Of a DNA stretch of 37,049 bases, positions 8,170-15,980 are shown piece by piece; the stretch's first letter is position 1, and each line of letters begins with the position of its first letter. The notes beneath the pieces are model-generated. The model saw only the letters and a program-made list of their open reading frames with translations. It searched no databases and was not told the origin of the DNA. The stretch is from Burkholderiaceae bacterium. Its GTDB lineage: Bacteria > Pseudomonadota > Gammaproteobacteria > Burkholderiales > Burkholderiaceae_C. Location of the stretch: NCBI GenBank assembly GCA_022702125.1, contig JAKOND010000234.1, forward strand, positions 1 through 37,049, read 5' to 3'. A program made the position numbers and the translations under genes.

Positions 8170-9000
8170 ATGCTCAGCGGCAAGACCACCCTCATCGCCC
8201 ACATCGGCTGGCCCACCGAGAGTTTCAAGGCGCCGCTGATCTACAACCCGTGGTTCGACCAGCGCGGCATCGACGCGGCGGTGATCCCGCTGGGCGTCAA
8301 GCCCGAGGAGTACCGCGCCTTCCTGCCGCTGCTGTTCCGCATGTCCAACATCCGCGGCGCGCTGGTGACCATGCCGCACAAGGTCACCACGATGGAGCTG
8401 GTCGACGAGGCCACGCCCACCGCCCGCATCGCCGGCGCGGCCAACGCCATCCTGCTGCGGCCCGACGGCACGCTGCTGGGCGACCAGTTCGACGGCGCGG
8501 GCTTCGTGCGCGGCGTGGCGCGCAAGGGCCACCGGATCGAAGGCAGCCGGGCGCTCGTATCGGGCAGCGGCGGCGTGGGCTCGGCCATCGCCGCCTCGCT
8601 GGCGGCCGCCGGCGTGGCCGAGCTGGCGCTGTTCGACCTGAACGCCGCCTCCTGCGAGGCGCTGGCCGCGCGGCTGCGCGAGCACTACCCGCGGCTCGTC
8701 GTCACCACCGGCTCGATCGACCCGGCGGGCTTCGACCTGGTCGTCAACGCCACCCCGCTGGGCATGAAGGACGGCGACCCGCTGCCCTTCGACGTGGACC
8801 GCATCGCGCCCGCCACCTTCGTCGGCGAGGTGGTGATGAAGTCCACCTGGACGCCGCTGCTGCAGGCCGCCCGCGCCAAGGGCTGCCCGGTGCAGGTGGG
8901 CACCGATATGCTGTTCGAGATGATCCCGGCCTACCTGGAGTTCTTCGGCTTCGGCAGCGCCACGCCCGAGGAACTGCGGGCGGTGGCCCGGCTCGGCTGA
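8170..9000 (+). CDS. Shikimate dehydrogenase-like protein (AroE family), paralogue 2
   Basis: A 276-residue second AroE-family protein starting at ATG 8170, 59 bp after paralogue 1. Catalytic Lys is in VTMPHKVTTM (about residue 66) and Asp in GDQFDGAGF (near 107). The glycine loop is SGSGGVGSAI (near 136) and VVNATPLGM is near 194. Like paralogue 1, its SKSP-equivalent (FKAP) lacks both carboxylate-binding serines, and an Asp (LFDLN) replaces the NADP-selective Arg. Unlike paralogue 1, the C-terminal Gln position is Met (GTDMLFEM). The two copies are clearly divergent, so they are not a recent duplication and probably use different substrates or stereoisomers. NAD-linked oxidation in a degradative pathway is the best guess. 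Confidence 0.85.
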   Translation: MLSGKTTLIAHIGWPTESFKAPLIYNPWFDQRGIDAAVIPLGVKPEEYRAFLPLLFRMSNIRGALVTMPHKVTTMELVDEATPTARIAGAANAILLRPDGTLLGDQFDGAGFVRGVARKGHRIEGSRALVSGSGGVGSAIAASLAAAGVAELALFDLNAASCEALAARLREHYPRLVVTTGSIDPAGFDLVVNATPLGMKDGDPLPFDVDRIAPATFVGEVVMKSTWTPLLQAARAKGCPVQVGTDMLFEMIPAYLEFFGFGSATPEELRAVARLG

Positions 9001-9023
9001 GACGGCCCGCCCCCGCACCCGTT

Positions 9024-9040
9024 GCTGCGAAATCGATAGC
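9024..9040. repeat. Short intergenic palindromic repeat, copy 1
   Basis: GCTGCGAAATCGATAGC lies in the gap between the second AroE-like gene and the lyase. It shares 13 of 17 positions with the sequence at 10913-10929 and ends in the same CGATAGC. From memory, related GCTAnnnnnnnnnTAGC elements are common between genes in Comamonadaceae; I could not check this against other genomes. Confidence 0.3.
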
Positions 9041-9091
9041 TGCCAACGAAGACGGCATCTCCGCATTCCCTCAAAAACCTTCCCCATCGCC

Positions 9092-10309
9092 ATGACCTTC
9101 TTCGAGGGATTCCTCTCCACCCCCGAGGCGCTCGACGCCACCAGCGACCGCAGCTTCGTGGCCGCCATGCTGCGCTTCGAGGCGGCGCTGGTCCGGGCGC
9201 AGGCCCGCGCCGGGCTGATCTCCGAGGAGGCGGCGCAGTCCATCGTCGGCACCTGCAAGGTCGAGCTGTTCGACGTCGCCCGCATCGTGCGCGACAGCGG
9301 CCGCGCCGGCAGCGCCGCCATTCCGCTGGTCAAGGCGCTCAAGGAGACGGTCGGCCTGTTCAATCCGGCGGCGGTCGCGGACACGCACCGGGGCAGCACC
9401 AGCCAGGACGTGATCGACACCGCCGCCGCGCTGGTGACGCGGCCGGTGCTGGACCTGGTCGTCGCCGACACCCGGCGCATCCTCGACGCGCTGCTCGACC
9501 TGGCCGGGCGGCACGCCGACGACCCGGTGCTGGCGCGCACCCTGGGCCAGCCGGGCTCGGTGACCAGCTTCGGCTGGAAATGCGCGCAGTGGGCGGCGCC
9601 GCTGGCGCGCGGCCTGCTGCGCCTGCGGGCCGCGGCCGCGCCGGCGCTGGCGGTGCAGCTCGGCGGCGCGGTCGGCACCCAGGCGCAGCTCGGCGGCAAG
9701 GGCCCCGAGATCGTCGCGCTGATGGCGGCCGACCTCGGCCTGGCCGCGCCCGACGCGCCCTGGCACACCCAGCGCGACGTCTGGGTGGCGCTGGGCTGCG
9801 AGATCGGCATCCTGGTCGGCAGCCTCGGCAAGATCGCCACCGACCTGGCGCTGATGGGCCAGTACGAGGTGCGCGAGCTGGCCGAGCCGTCGGAGCCCGG
9901 CCGCGGCGGATCGAGCGCGATGCCGCACAAGCGCAACCCGGTCGGCGCGATGGTGGCGCTGGCCGCCGCCAAGCGCGCGCCGCAGCGGGTGGCCGGCCTG
10001 CTCGCCGCGATGCCGCAGGAGCACGAGCGCGCGCTCGGCGCCTGGCAGGCCGAACTCGCCGAATGGCCGCAGCTGCTGCTGTCGGCCCACGGCGCGGCCC
10101 GCGCGCTGGCCTCGGCGGTGCCGGGCCTGCAGGTGGACACGGCCCGCATGCGCGCCAACCTCGACACGCTGCGCGCCGAACTGCCGGCCGCCGCCGCCGA
10201 CGAATGGTTCGACCCGGCGCTGGCCCGGCACGCCGGCGACCTGGCGCGCGCCCAGGTCGCGCGGCTGCGCGCGGCGCTGGCCGGCCTGCAGGCCCCCGGC
10301 GGCGCCTGA
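9092..10309 (+). CDS. 3-carboxy-cis,cis-muconate cycloisomerase-like lyase (fumarase/aspartase superfamily)
   Basis: A 405-residue member of the aspartase/fumarase superfamily, closest by eye to PcaB, which lactonises beta-carboxymuconate in the protocatechuate branch of the beta-ketoadipate pathway. The N-terminal [16 protein letters not shown], the catalytic-region motif [12 protein letters not shown] (about residues 94-105), WHTQRD, and the flexible-loop signature [11 protein letters not shown] (near 273) followed by AAMPQEHER are all present. PcaB proteins I know are about 450 residues; this one ends roughly 45 residues earlier, and the C-terminal helical part is shortened. No ribosome site is evident; the ATG at 9092 is supported by the family-like N-terminus. 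It sits between AroE-like genes and a dehydroquinase, so it could supply the PcaB step or act on a related dicarboxylate. Confidence 0.85.
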   Translation: MTFFEGFLSTPEALDATSDRSFVAAMLRFEAALVRAQARAGLISEEAAQSIVGTCKVELFDVARIVRDSGRAGSAAIPLVKALKETVGLFNPAAVADTHRGSTSQDVIDTAAALVTRPVLDLVVADTRRILDALLDLAGRHADDPVLARTLGQPGSVTSFGWKCAQWAAPLARGLLRLRAAAAPALAVQLGGAVGTQAQLGGKGPEIVALMAADLGLAAPDAPWHTQRDVWVALGCEIGILVGSLGKIATDLALMGQYEVRELAEPSEPGRGGSSAMPHKRNPVGAMVALAAAKRAPQRVAGLLAAMPQEHERALGAWQAELAEWPQLLLSAHGAARALASAVPGLQVDTARMRANLDTLRAELPAAAADEWFDPALARHAGDLARAQVARLRAALAGLQAPGGA

Positions 10310-10371
10310 GCCTCCCGTCCGCCCGCGTCCGCGCGGCGGTCCCCGTCCTTCCCCCTTTGGAGATCCTGCCC

Positions 10372-10821
10372 GTGAAAACCGTCCTCGTCCTCAACGGCCC
10401 CAACCTCAACCTGCTCGGCACCCGCGAGCCCGCCGTCTACGGCTCGGCCACGCTCGCCGACGTCGAGGCGATGTGCGTCGAGGCCTGCGCCCGGCACGAC
10501 TTCGCGCTCGACTTCCGCCAGAGCAACCACGAGGGCCAGCTGGTCGACTGGCTGCACGAGGCCGGCCGCGCCCAGGCCGCCGGCACCCTGGCCGGCGCGG
10601 TGTTCAACGCCGGCGCCTACACCCACACCAGCGTGGCGCTGCACGACGCGATCAAGGGCACCGGCCTGACGCTGATCGAGCTGCACATCTCCAACGTCCA
10701 CGCCCGCGAGGCCTTCCGCCACCACTCCTACCTGTCGCCGGCCGCCAAGGCGGTGATGGCCGGTTTCGGCGTGGCGGGCTACCCGCTGGCCATCGCCGGG
10801 CTGGCGCAGATGCAGGGCTGA
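10372..10821 (+). CDS. aroQ: Type II 3-dehydroquinate dehydratase
   Basis: A 149-residue type II dehydroquinase, the normal length, forming dodecamers that interconvert 3-dehydroquinate and 3-dehydroshikimate. The motifs are complete: [17 protein letters not shown] (residues 8-24, with the active-site loop Arg and Tyr), [25 protein letters not shown], and [12 protein letters not shown] with the Glu/His pair. The start is a GTG at 10372 with GGAG at 10359-10362 just upstream. It is the last gene of the IclR-controlled block, 62 bp after the lyase. Type II enzymes serve in either direction; next to AroE-like dehydrogenases and a PcaB-like lyase a catabolic (QuiB-like) role is more likely than aromatic amino acid synthesis. 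Confidence 0.95.
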   Translation: MKTVLVLNGPNLNLLGTREPAVYGSATLADVEAMCVEACARHDFALDFRQSNHEGQLVDWLHEAGRAQAAGTLAGAVFNAGAYTHTSVALHDAIKGTGLTLIELHISNVHAREAFRHHSYLSPAAKAVMAGFGVAGYPLAIAGLAQMQG

Positions 10822-10872
10822 CGCCCGGGGCGCCGGCCGGCGGCGCAGCGGTTCGTGGGCTGCTGCTTCCGC

Positions 10873-10929
10873 ATGAAAAGCGCTGGCGGCCATCATTCCA
10901 CCTGGGCTCTCAGCTACTGATTCGATAGC
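10873..10929. repeat. Degenerate intergenic repeat, copy 2
   Basis: In the 271-bp gap between the dehydroquinase and the aldehyde dehydrogenase, ATGAAAAGCGCTGGCGGCCA runs into GCTACTGATTCGATAGC (10913-10929), whose ends GCTA and TAGC pair. This resembles, from memory, a dispersed 3'-intergenic element of Comamonadaceae containing an AGCGCT core followed by a GCTA...TAGC palindrome. The identification rests on recall and on the partial match at 9024-9040. Confidence 0.35.
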
Positions 10930-11092
10930 AAACCGGAGATTCCGCCGTGGCGGGTCGGTCCGGCCGACGATCCCCCGCCGGACCGCGCGCGCGGCCCGGA
11001 GGGCGCGTCATGCAGGACGCGGCAAAATCCCGGAGGCCGTACCATTGCGGCCGCCCGATTCCTTTTTGCATATCTGAGAGCCAGGACAACCC

Positions 11093-12586
11093 ATGAATTT
11101 GCAATCCATCGACGCCCGCACCGGCCAACCCCACGGCGAGAGCTGGCCCGAGTCCACCCCCGCCGAGATCGACGCGGCGGCCGCCGCCGCCGCCCAGGCG
11201 GCCGATGCCTTCGCCGCCACCAGCGCCGCCGACCGCGCCGCGCTGCTGCGCGACCTGGCCGCTGCGCTCGAAGCGCAGCGCGAGACGCTCGTGCCGCTGG
11301 CCGACCGCGAGAGCGGCCTCGGCCCGGTGCGCCTCAACGGCGAACTCGACCGCACCGCCTTCCAGCTGCGCGGCTTCGCCGACGTGCTGGAGCGCGGCGA
11401 GGCGCATGCCTTCGTCGACGACGCGGCCGTCGCCGGCGCGCCGCCCGCCGGCCGTCCGCGCCTGACCCGGGTGCGGGTGCCGGTCGGCCCGGTCGCGATG
11501 TTCTCGGCCAGCAACTTCCCGTTCGCCTTCTCGGTGCTCGGCGGCGACACCGCCTCGGCGCTGGCCGCCGGCTGCCCGGTGGTGGTCAAGGGCCATCCGG
11601 CGCATCCGGAACTCTCGCGCCGCACCGCGGCGCTGGCGCAGGAGGCGGTGGCCGCGCGCGGCCTGCCGGCCGGCGTGTTCCAGTTCGTGCAGGGCGGCTC
11701 GGTCGCGGTCGGTGTGCACCTGACCCAGGCCCCGGCCATCGCCGCCGTCGCCTTCACCGGCTCGTTCAAGGGCGGCACCGCGCTGGCCAAGGTCGCGGCC
11801 GAGCGTCCGCGCCCGATCCCCTTCTACGGCGAACTCGGCTCGGTCAACCCGCTGGTCGCGCTGCCCGCCGCGCTGGAGCAGAACGGCCCGGCGCTGGCCG
11901 AGACGCTGGCCGGCTCGATCTGCCTGGGCAGCGGCCAGTTCTGCACCAGCCCCGGCGTGATCGTGGTCATGAAGGACGCCGCGGGCGACGCCTTCGTGCG
12001 GACCCTGGCCGAGAAGCTGCAGGCCCTCAGCCCGCATGCGATGCTGTCGGCCGGCATCCGCGGCACCTTCGACAAGGGCGTGGCGGCCTGGCGCGGCCAC
12101 GGCAAGCTCCGGGTGCTGGTCGACGGCGCCGGCGACACGGCCCCGGGCGCCGCCCCCCGTCCCTTCCTGGCCGAGGTGCAGGCCGCCGACTTCGTCGCCG
12201 ACCATGCGCTGCACGAGGAAGTCTTCGGATCCGCCGCGCTGGTGGTGCGGGTCGCCTCGACGGCCGAGGCGATCGACGTGCTGCGCGCCGTCGGCGGCTC
12301 GCTGACGGTCACGCTCTGGGGCGTGCCGGCCGGCGATGCCGCGCCCGGCGCCGACATCCTCGACCTGGTGCGCGCGGCGGCCCGGGTGTCCGGCCGGGTG
12401 CTGTTCTCGGGCGTTCCCACCGGCGTGGCGGTCACCGCCGCGCAGCAGCACGGCGGCCCGTTCCCGGCCTCGACCGCGCCCTTCACCACCTCGGTCGGCT
12501 ACGCGGCGCTCGACCGCTTCCTGCGCCCGGTGGCGCTGCAGGACGCGCCGGCCTGGCTGCTGGCGCGCCAGGGCGTGCCGGTCTGA
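11093..12586 (+). CDS. NADP-type aldehyde dehydrogenase, alpha-ketoglutaric semialdehyde dehydrogenase-like
   Basis: A 497-residue cytosolic aldehyde dehydrogenase. It oxidises an aldehyde to the acid through a cysteine thioester. The catalytic cysteine is in GSGQFCTSPG (about residue 287), the general base Glu in PFYGELGSVNP (near 247), and the N-terminal oxyanion/cofactor block is FSASNFPFAFSVLGGDTASA (near 137). VVVKGHPAHP and AFTGSFKGG bind the cofactor. These variants match the 2,5-dioxovalerate (alpha-ketoglutaric semialdehyde) group used in glucarate, arabinose or hydroxyproline degradation, rather than betaine or phenylacetaldehyde enzymes. AGGAC lies upstream of the ATG at 11093. It is 271 bp from the dehydroquinase and has its own terminator, so it is probably a separate unit. 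No sugar-acid dehydratase is adjacent, so the pathway cannot be fixed. Confidence 0.88.
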   Translation: MNLQSIDARTGQPHGESWPESTPAEIDAAAAAAAQAADAFAATSAADRAALLRDLAAALEAQRETLVPLADRESGLGPVRLNGELDRTAFQLRGFADVLERGEAHAFVDDAAVAGAPPAGRPRLTRVRVPVGPVAMFSASNFPFAFSVLGGDTASALAAGCPVVVKGHPAHPELSRRTAALAQEAVAARGLPAGVFQFVQGGSVAVGVHLTQAPAIAAVAFTGSFKGGTALAKVAAERPRPIPFYGELGSVNPLVALPAALEQNGPALAETLAGSICLGSGQFCTSPGVIVVMKDAAGDAFVRTLAEKLQALSPHAMLSAGIRGTFDKGVAAWRGHGKLRVLVDGAGDTAPGAAPRPFLAEVQAADFVADHALHEEVFGSAALVVRVASTAEAIDVLRAVGGSLTVTLWGVPAGDAAPGADILDLVRAAARVSGRVLFSGVPTGVAVTAAQQHGGPFPASTAPFTTSVGYAALDRFLRPVALQDAPAWLLARQGVPV

Positions 12587-12635
12587 TCCCGGCATGATCC
12601 CGTCCGGTCCGTGCCGATGCGGGCCGGAACGGCGC

Positions 12636-12672
12636 AACGCCCTGCCGCGCTCGGTGCGCGGCAGGGCGTTTT
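12636..12672 (+). terminator. Strong rho-independent terminator of the aldehyde dehydrogenase gene
   Basis: A perfect 15-bp stem (12636-12650 with 12656-12670) closes on the loop TCGGT and runs into four T residues at 12669-12672. It lies 50 bp after the aldehyde dehydrogenase stop. It is one of the two best intrinsic terminators in the window. Confidence 0.88.
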
Positions 12673-12713
12673 CGCGTCGCCGGCCCCGTCGCGGGGCCGG
12701 CGGCGGGCAGGCG

Positions 12714-12968
12714 TCAGGACGCGGCCGATTCGGCCGGCGGATCCAGTTCTTTCACGCTGGTGATGGCGTAGCCCTTCTCCCCGATCTGCCGGGCGGGCGC
12801 CTCGATGGCGTAGTCGGCCCAGTCGCCGTTCTCGTCGAGTTCGATGCCGCGCGCTTCGTCGGCCCAGTCGGTGTTGATCGCCTCCTGGGGAATCGGCTGT
12901 CCTTCGGGGACGGCCAGGTACGACGACTGGTCGTTGGCTTCGGGGCGACGGTAGATGTCCACGCGCAT
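12714..12968 (-). CDS. Small acidic protein, DUF6139-like
   Basis: An 84-residue acidic protein opening MRVDIYRRPEANDQSSYL, then VPEGQPIPQEA, ADEARGIELDE and GEKGYAITSVKEL. From memory this pattern fits the uncharacterised DUF6139 family found in Burkholderiales; the function is unknown. It is cytosolic, with no signal peptide or membrane segment. AAGGAAC precedes the ATG at 12968, supporting this start over the longer frame that begins at 13289. It is the second gene of a two-gene minus-strand unit, 62 bp downstream of the 133-residue gene, and converges on the aldehyde dehydrogenase terminator. Confidence 0.75.
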   Translation of the reverse strand: MRVDIYRRPEANDQSSYLAVPEGQPIPQEAINTDWADEARGIELDENGDWADYAIEAPARQIGEKGYAITSVKELDPPAESAAS

Positions 12969-13030
12969 GGTGCGGTTCCTTGTGTGATGGGCCGAAACCC
13001 GGGGTCGAAGAGAGGAGAAAAAGAGGCGGC

Positions 13031-13432
13031 TCAGCCGCCGAGCTTGTCGGTGCTCATCGGCACCCAGTCGTTGGTGGTCTGGGCGCGCACGCCCCGGACG
13101 AGGCTGTCCACCACCTCGGCGGGCACCACGTCCGCGAAACGTTCGCGCAGCGTGGCGTCGAGCGGCGCCGGGCCGTCCGACGGCTCGGGGGCGCGGTCGC
13201 CGTCGGCCTGCGCCTCGACCGGGGTGGAGGCGGTCTCGACGATGCCGCCCGGCACCAGTTCCTCGTAGCGGGTGGCGAACCAGCGCCACATGGCGGCCTT
13301 CTGCTCGGCCGGTTCGGCGCCGCGCAGCCAGCCGTCCTCGGGCTGGAAGCGCGGCTCGTTCACATCGCCGGCCTCGGGCGGCAGCTCGATCAGGCGGCCG
13401 TCGGTGAGTTCGTCGCTGGCGATCAGGGTCAT
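13031..13432 (-). CDS. Hypothetical acidic protein, 133 residues
   Basis: I do not recognise this family. The 133-residue product starts at ATG 13432, with GAGGAG a few bases upstream, and is acidic and hydrophilic. A conserved-looking block [20 protein letters not shown] and [13 protein letters not shown] (about residues 31-63) could be a small helical domain. The middle (about 70-92) is a Pro/Asp/Glu-rich linker. The C-terminal part, [19 protein letters not shown], may form a second helix pair. No signal peptide, cysteine pair or metal motif is present. It is divergent from the siderophore receptor and cotranscribed with the DUF6139-like gene. A very long ORF on this strand through the receptor gene is a shadow and does not extend this gene. 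Confidence 0.65.
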   Translation of the reverse strand: MTLIASDELTDGRLIELPPEAGDVNEPRFQPEDGWLRGAEPAEQKAAMWRWFATRYEELVPGGIVETASTPVEAQADGDRAPEPSDGPAPLDATLRERFADVVPAEVVDSLVRGVRAQTTNDWVPMSTDKLGG

Positions 13433-13759
13433 GGGGGGGCTCCTCGTGTTGCGGACTGTCGGCCGCGTGCCGCAGCCATGCGCTGCGGCGCCGGCGGCTC
13501 CACCCGCATTTATCGCGCCGCCCGGGTCCGGGCCGTGTAGGAGAAAGACACCGTATCGCGCAGACACGCGGACGCCGGGGGTTCGGCCGACGCCTACGGC
13601 GCGGGGCCGCCCCGTGCCGGCCGGTCGCCGCAGCACCGTATCAATAATGTGAATCATTCTTGATACAACGCTAGAATCCACGGTTTCGCACCGTCGCCGC
13701 CGGCCCGGACCGCAGGGTCCGGACCGCGCCTTTCCTCGTCCCTGCGCCCTGGGTTGTCC
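13433..13759. promoter_or_regulatory. Divergent promoter region with Fur box
   Basis: This 327-bp gap separates the minus-strand hypothetical gene from the siderophore receptor. No open frame in it looks like a real gene. Its main content is the Fur-box-like palindrome near 13638-13666, in a distinctly AT-rich patch (about 13636-13675) within otherwise GC-rich DNA. The receptor's promoter is presumably there, some 90-120 bp before its start. Confidence 0.5.
13638..13666 (+). promoter_or_regulatory. Fur box upstream of the siderophore receptor
   Basis: The 19 bases 13643-13661 (AATAATGTGAATCATTCTT) match the classic Fur consensus at 14 of 19 positions, counted by eye. They are nested in a larger perfect 7-bp inverted repeat, GTATCAA (13638-13644) and TTGATAC (13660-13666). 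The position upstream of a TonB-dependent siderophore receptor fits iron repression. Confidence 0.75.
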
Positions 13760-15907
13760 ATGGTTCCTTCCGATCCTTCCCCCCGCCGCCCGCGCCCCGC
13801 GCCGGTGTTCGCCGCCGTCCTGGCGCTCGTCTCCGCCACCGGCCCGCGCGCGCAGCAGGCGCCCGCCGCCGGCACCGCCGCCACGCTGGAGGCGGTCCAG
13901 ATCCGCGACCGCGCCGACGGCACCGCCTCGGGCTACGCCGGCCCGCGCGGCGGCACCGCCGCCACCCGCACCGAGACGCCGCTGATCGAGGTGCCGCAGG
14001 CGGTGCGGACGGTGCCGCGCCAGCTGATCGACGACCTGGGCGCGACGCGGCTGGGCGACACCATCGACTACGTGAGCGGCATCGCGCGGCTCAACGACTT
14101 CGGCGGCACCTGGGACAACTTCGCGATCCGGGGATTCAGCAACACCGACGGCGGCTCGCTGCTCAACGGCTTCCCGTCGGGACGCGGCTACGGGCCGCAG
14201 CGCGACGTGGCGAGCGTCGAGCGGGTGGAGTTCCTCAAGGGCCCGGCCGCCGCGCTCTACGGCAGCAGCGAGCCCGGCGGCACCATCAACGTGGTGACCA
14301 AGAAGCCGCAGTTCACCGCCGCGCACGCCGCCGGCCTGCAGGTCGGCACGCTGGGCTTCCGGCGCGCCACGCTCGACACCACCGGGCCGCTGGGGGGCGG
14401 CTTCGCCTACCGCCTCAACGCGGTGGCGGAGGACGGCGCCAGCCGCAGCAGCCTGGTCGACAGCCGCAAGCAGGTGCTGGCGCCGGCATTGACCTGGGCC
14501 CTCGACGGCCGCACGGTGCTGCAGTACGAGGCCGAGATCGTCCGCATCCGCGCGCCGCTCGACCGCGGCCTGGTGCAGGTGGGCGGCAACGTCGGCCTGC
14601 TGCCGCCCGACCGCTTCCTGGGCGAGCCGTCCCGCGGCAACATGCGCATCGACGGCGACACCCACCAGCTGACGCTGGACCGCGAGCTGGCGCCCGGCTG
14701 GCGCGCCCGCGTCGGCGGCTCCTACCGCGAGACCCGCTACTTCGGCGACGCGGTCGACCTCAACGCCACGCTGCGCGCCGACGGCCGCACCCTCAACCGC
14801 CGCGACAGCTGGCGCAGCCTGCCCTCGCGGGACGCCGCGGTGCAGGCCGAGATCGAGGGCGCGTTCCGCACCGGCGGCATCGGCCACACGCTGCTGGCGG
14901 GCGTGGAGTCGTGGCGGCTCTTCATGGCCCAGGACGGCTTCTACTCGAACCCCGCCACCGCGCCCTACGCGATCGACATCTACCGGCCGACCTACGGCCA
15001 GGCCCGCACGGCCCCGCTCTCGCCCCTCTTCAACAACATCGACCGCCAGCGCGCCACCGGCCTCTTCCTGCAGGACCAGATCGACCTGTCGGCGCGGTGG
15101 AAGCTGCTGGCCGGCGTGCGCTTCGACCGCTTCCACCAGGACTACGACGACCTGTTCGCGCGCCGCTCCACCGCGCAGCGCCATGCGGCCACCTCGCCGC
15201 GCCTGGGCATCACCTACCTCGCGAACGAGCGGCTGTCCTTCTACGCCAGCGCCGGCAAGTCCTTCCGGCCCAACGCCGGCGGGGACGAGAACGGCAACGC
15301 CTTCGACCCGCAGTCCGGCCGCGCGCTGGAGGCCGGCGCCAAGTGGCGCTCGGCCGACGATCGGCTGGACGCCGCGCTGGCGGTGTTCGACATCCGCAAG
15401 CGCAACGTCCTGACCCGCAGCCCGACCAATGCCAACTTCAACGTCGCCGCCGGGCAGGTGCGCAGCCGCGGCGTCGAGGCGGACCTGGCCGGCCGGCTCG
15501 ATGCCCACTGGCGCGTGACCGCCAACCTGGCCTACACCGACACCGAGGTCACCCGCGACAACGACCCGGCGCTGCTCGGCCGCCGGCTGGCGAACATCCC
15601 GCGCGCCAGCGGCGGCCTGTTCGCGATCCGCGAGGACCGGCTGCCCGGCGCGGGCGGCCGCTACGGCGTCGGCGGCGGCCTGGTGCACGTGGGCGAGCGC
15701 ACCGGCAACGCCACCGACACCTACCGCCTGCCGGCCTACACCACCGCGCGGCTGACCGGCTACTGGCAAATCGATCCGCGCATCCGGCTCACGCTCGACG
15801 TGCACAACCTGTTCGACAAGACCTTCTACGCCGCGTCCTGGAACAACCTGACGGTGCTGCCCGGCCTGGGCCGGCAGGTGGTGGCGGGCCTGCAGGCGAA
15901 GTTCTGA
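13760..15907 (+). CDS. TonB-dependent siderophore receptor
   Basis: A 715-residue outer-membrane ferric-siderophore receptor. An Arg-rich n-region and hydrophobic core ([17 protein letters not shown]) form the signal peptide. A TonB-box-like TLEAVQI follows near residue 45. The plug domain (about 70-185) carries [46 protein letters not shown] and [11 protein letters not shown]. The 22-strand barrel ends in [15 protein letters not shown] and a terminal GLQAKF with Phe last. No STN domain is present, so it is a plain transporter without sigma signalling, unlike the second receptor here. An in-frame TTG at 13754 could serve as start; the ATG at 13760 is preferred. Iron regulation is supported by the upstream Fur box. 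The cognate siderophore is not deducible. Confidence 0.93.
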   Translation: MVPSDPSPRRPRPAPVFAAVLALVSATGPRAQQAPAAGTAATLEAVQIRDRADGTASGYAGPRGGTAATRTETPLIEVPQAVRTVPRQLIDDLGATRLGDTIDYVSGIARLNDFGGTWDNFAIRGFSNTDGGSLLNGFPSGRGYGPQRDVASVERVEFLKGPAAALYGSSEPGGTINVVTKKPQFTAAHAAGLQVGTLGFRRATLDTTGPLGGGFAYRLNAVAEDGASRSSLVDSRKQVLAPALTWALDGRTVLQYEAEIVRIRAPLDRGLVQVGGNVGLLPPDRFLGEPSRGNMRIDGDTHQLTLDRELAPGWRARVGGSYRETRYFGDAVDLNATLRADGRTLNRRDSWRSLPSRDAAVQAEIEGAFRTGGIGHTLLAGVESWRLFMAQDGFYSNPATAPYAIDIYRPTYGQARTAPLSPLFNNIDRQRATGLFLQDQIDLSARWKLLAGVRFDRFHQDYDDLFARRSTAQRHAATSPRLGITYLANERLSFYASAGKSFRPNAGGDENGNAFDPQSGRALEAGAKWRSADDRLDAALAVFDIRKRNVLTRSPTNANFNVAAGQVRSRGVEADLAGRLDAHWRVTANLAYTDTEVTRDNDPALLGRRLANIPRASGGLFAIREDRLPGAGGRYGVGGGLVHVGERTGNATDTYRLPAYTTARLTGYWQIDPRIRLTLDVHNLFDKTFYAASWNNLTVLPGLGRQVVAGLQAKF

Positions 15908-15980
15908 CGGCGCCGGGCCGGGGGTCCCTACACTCCGCCGGTCCCCTCCCGAACAACCAACCCCGCAGGAGCCCTCCCCC

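Noticed and set aside
8170-10821. Assignment of these genes to the biosynthetic shikimate pathway (aroE, aroQ)
   Set aside because: Two AroE-like copies with altered substrate and cofactor residues next to an IclR regulator and a PcaB-like lyase fit catabolism better.
5764-10896. Long frames over the catabolic cluster (1078 codons on the plus strand, 936 on the minus)
   Set aside because: The plus frame contains the second AroE-like gene only in its last 277 codons, the rest being out-of-frame sequence. The minus frame is antisense to four recognisable genes.
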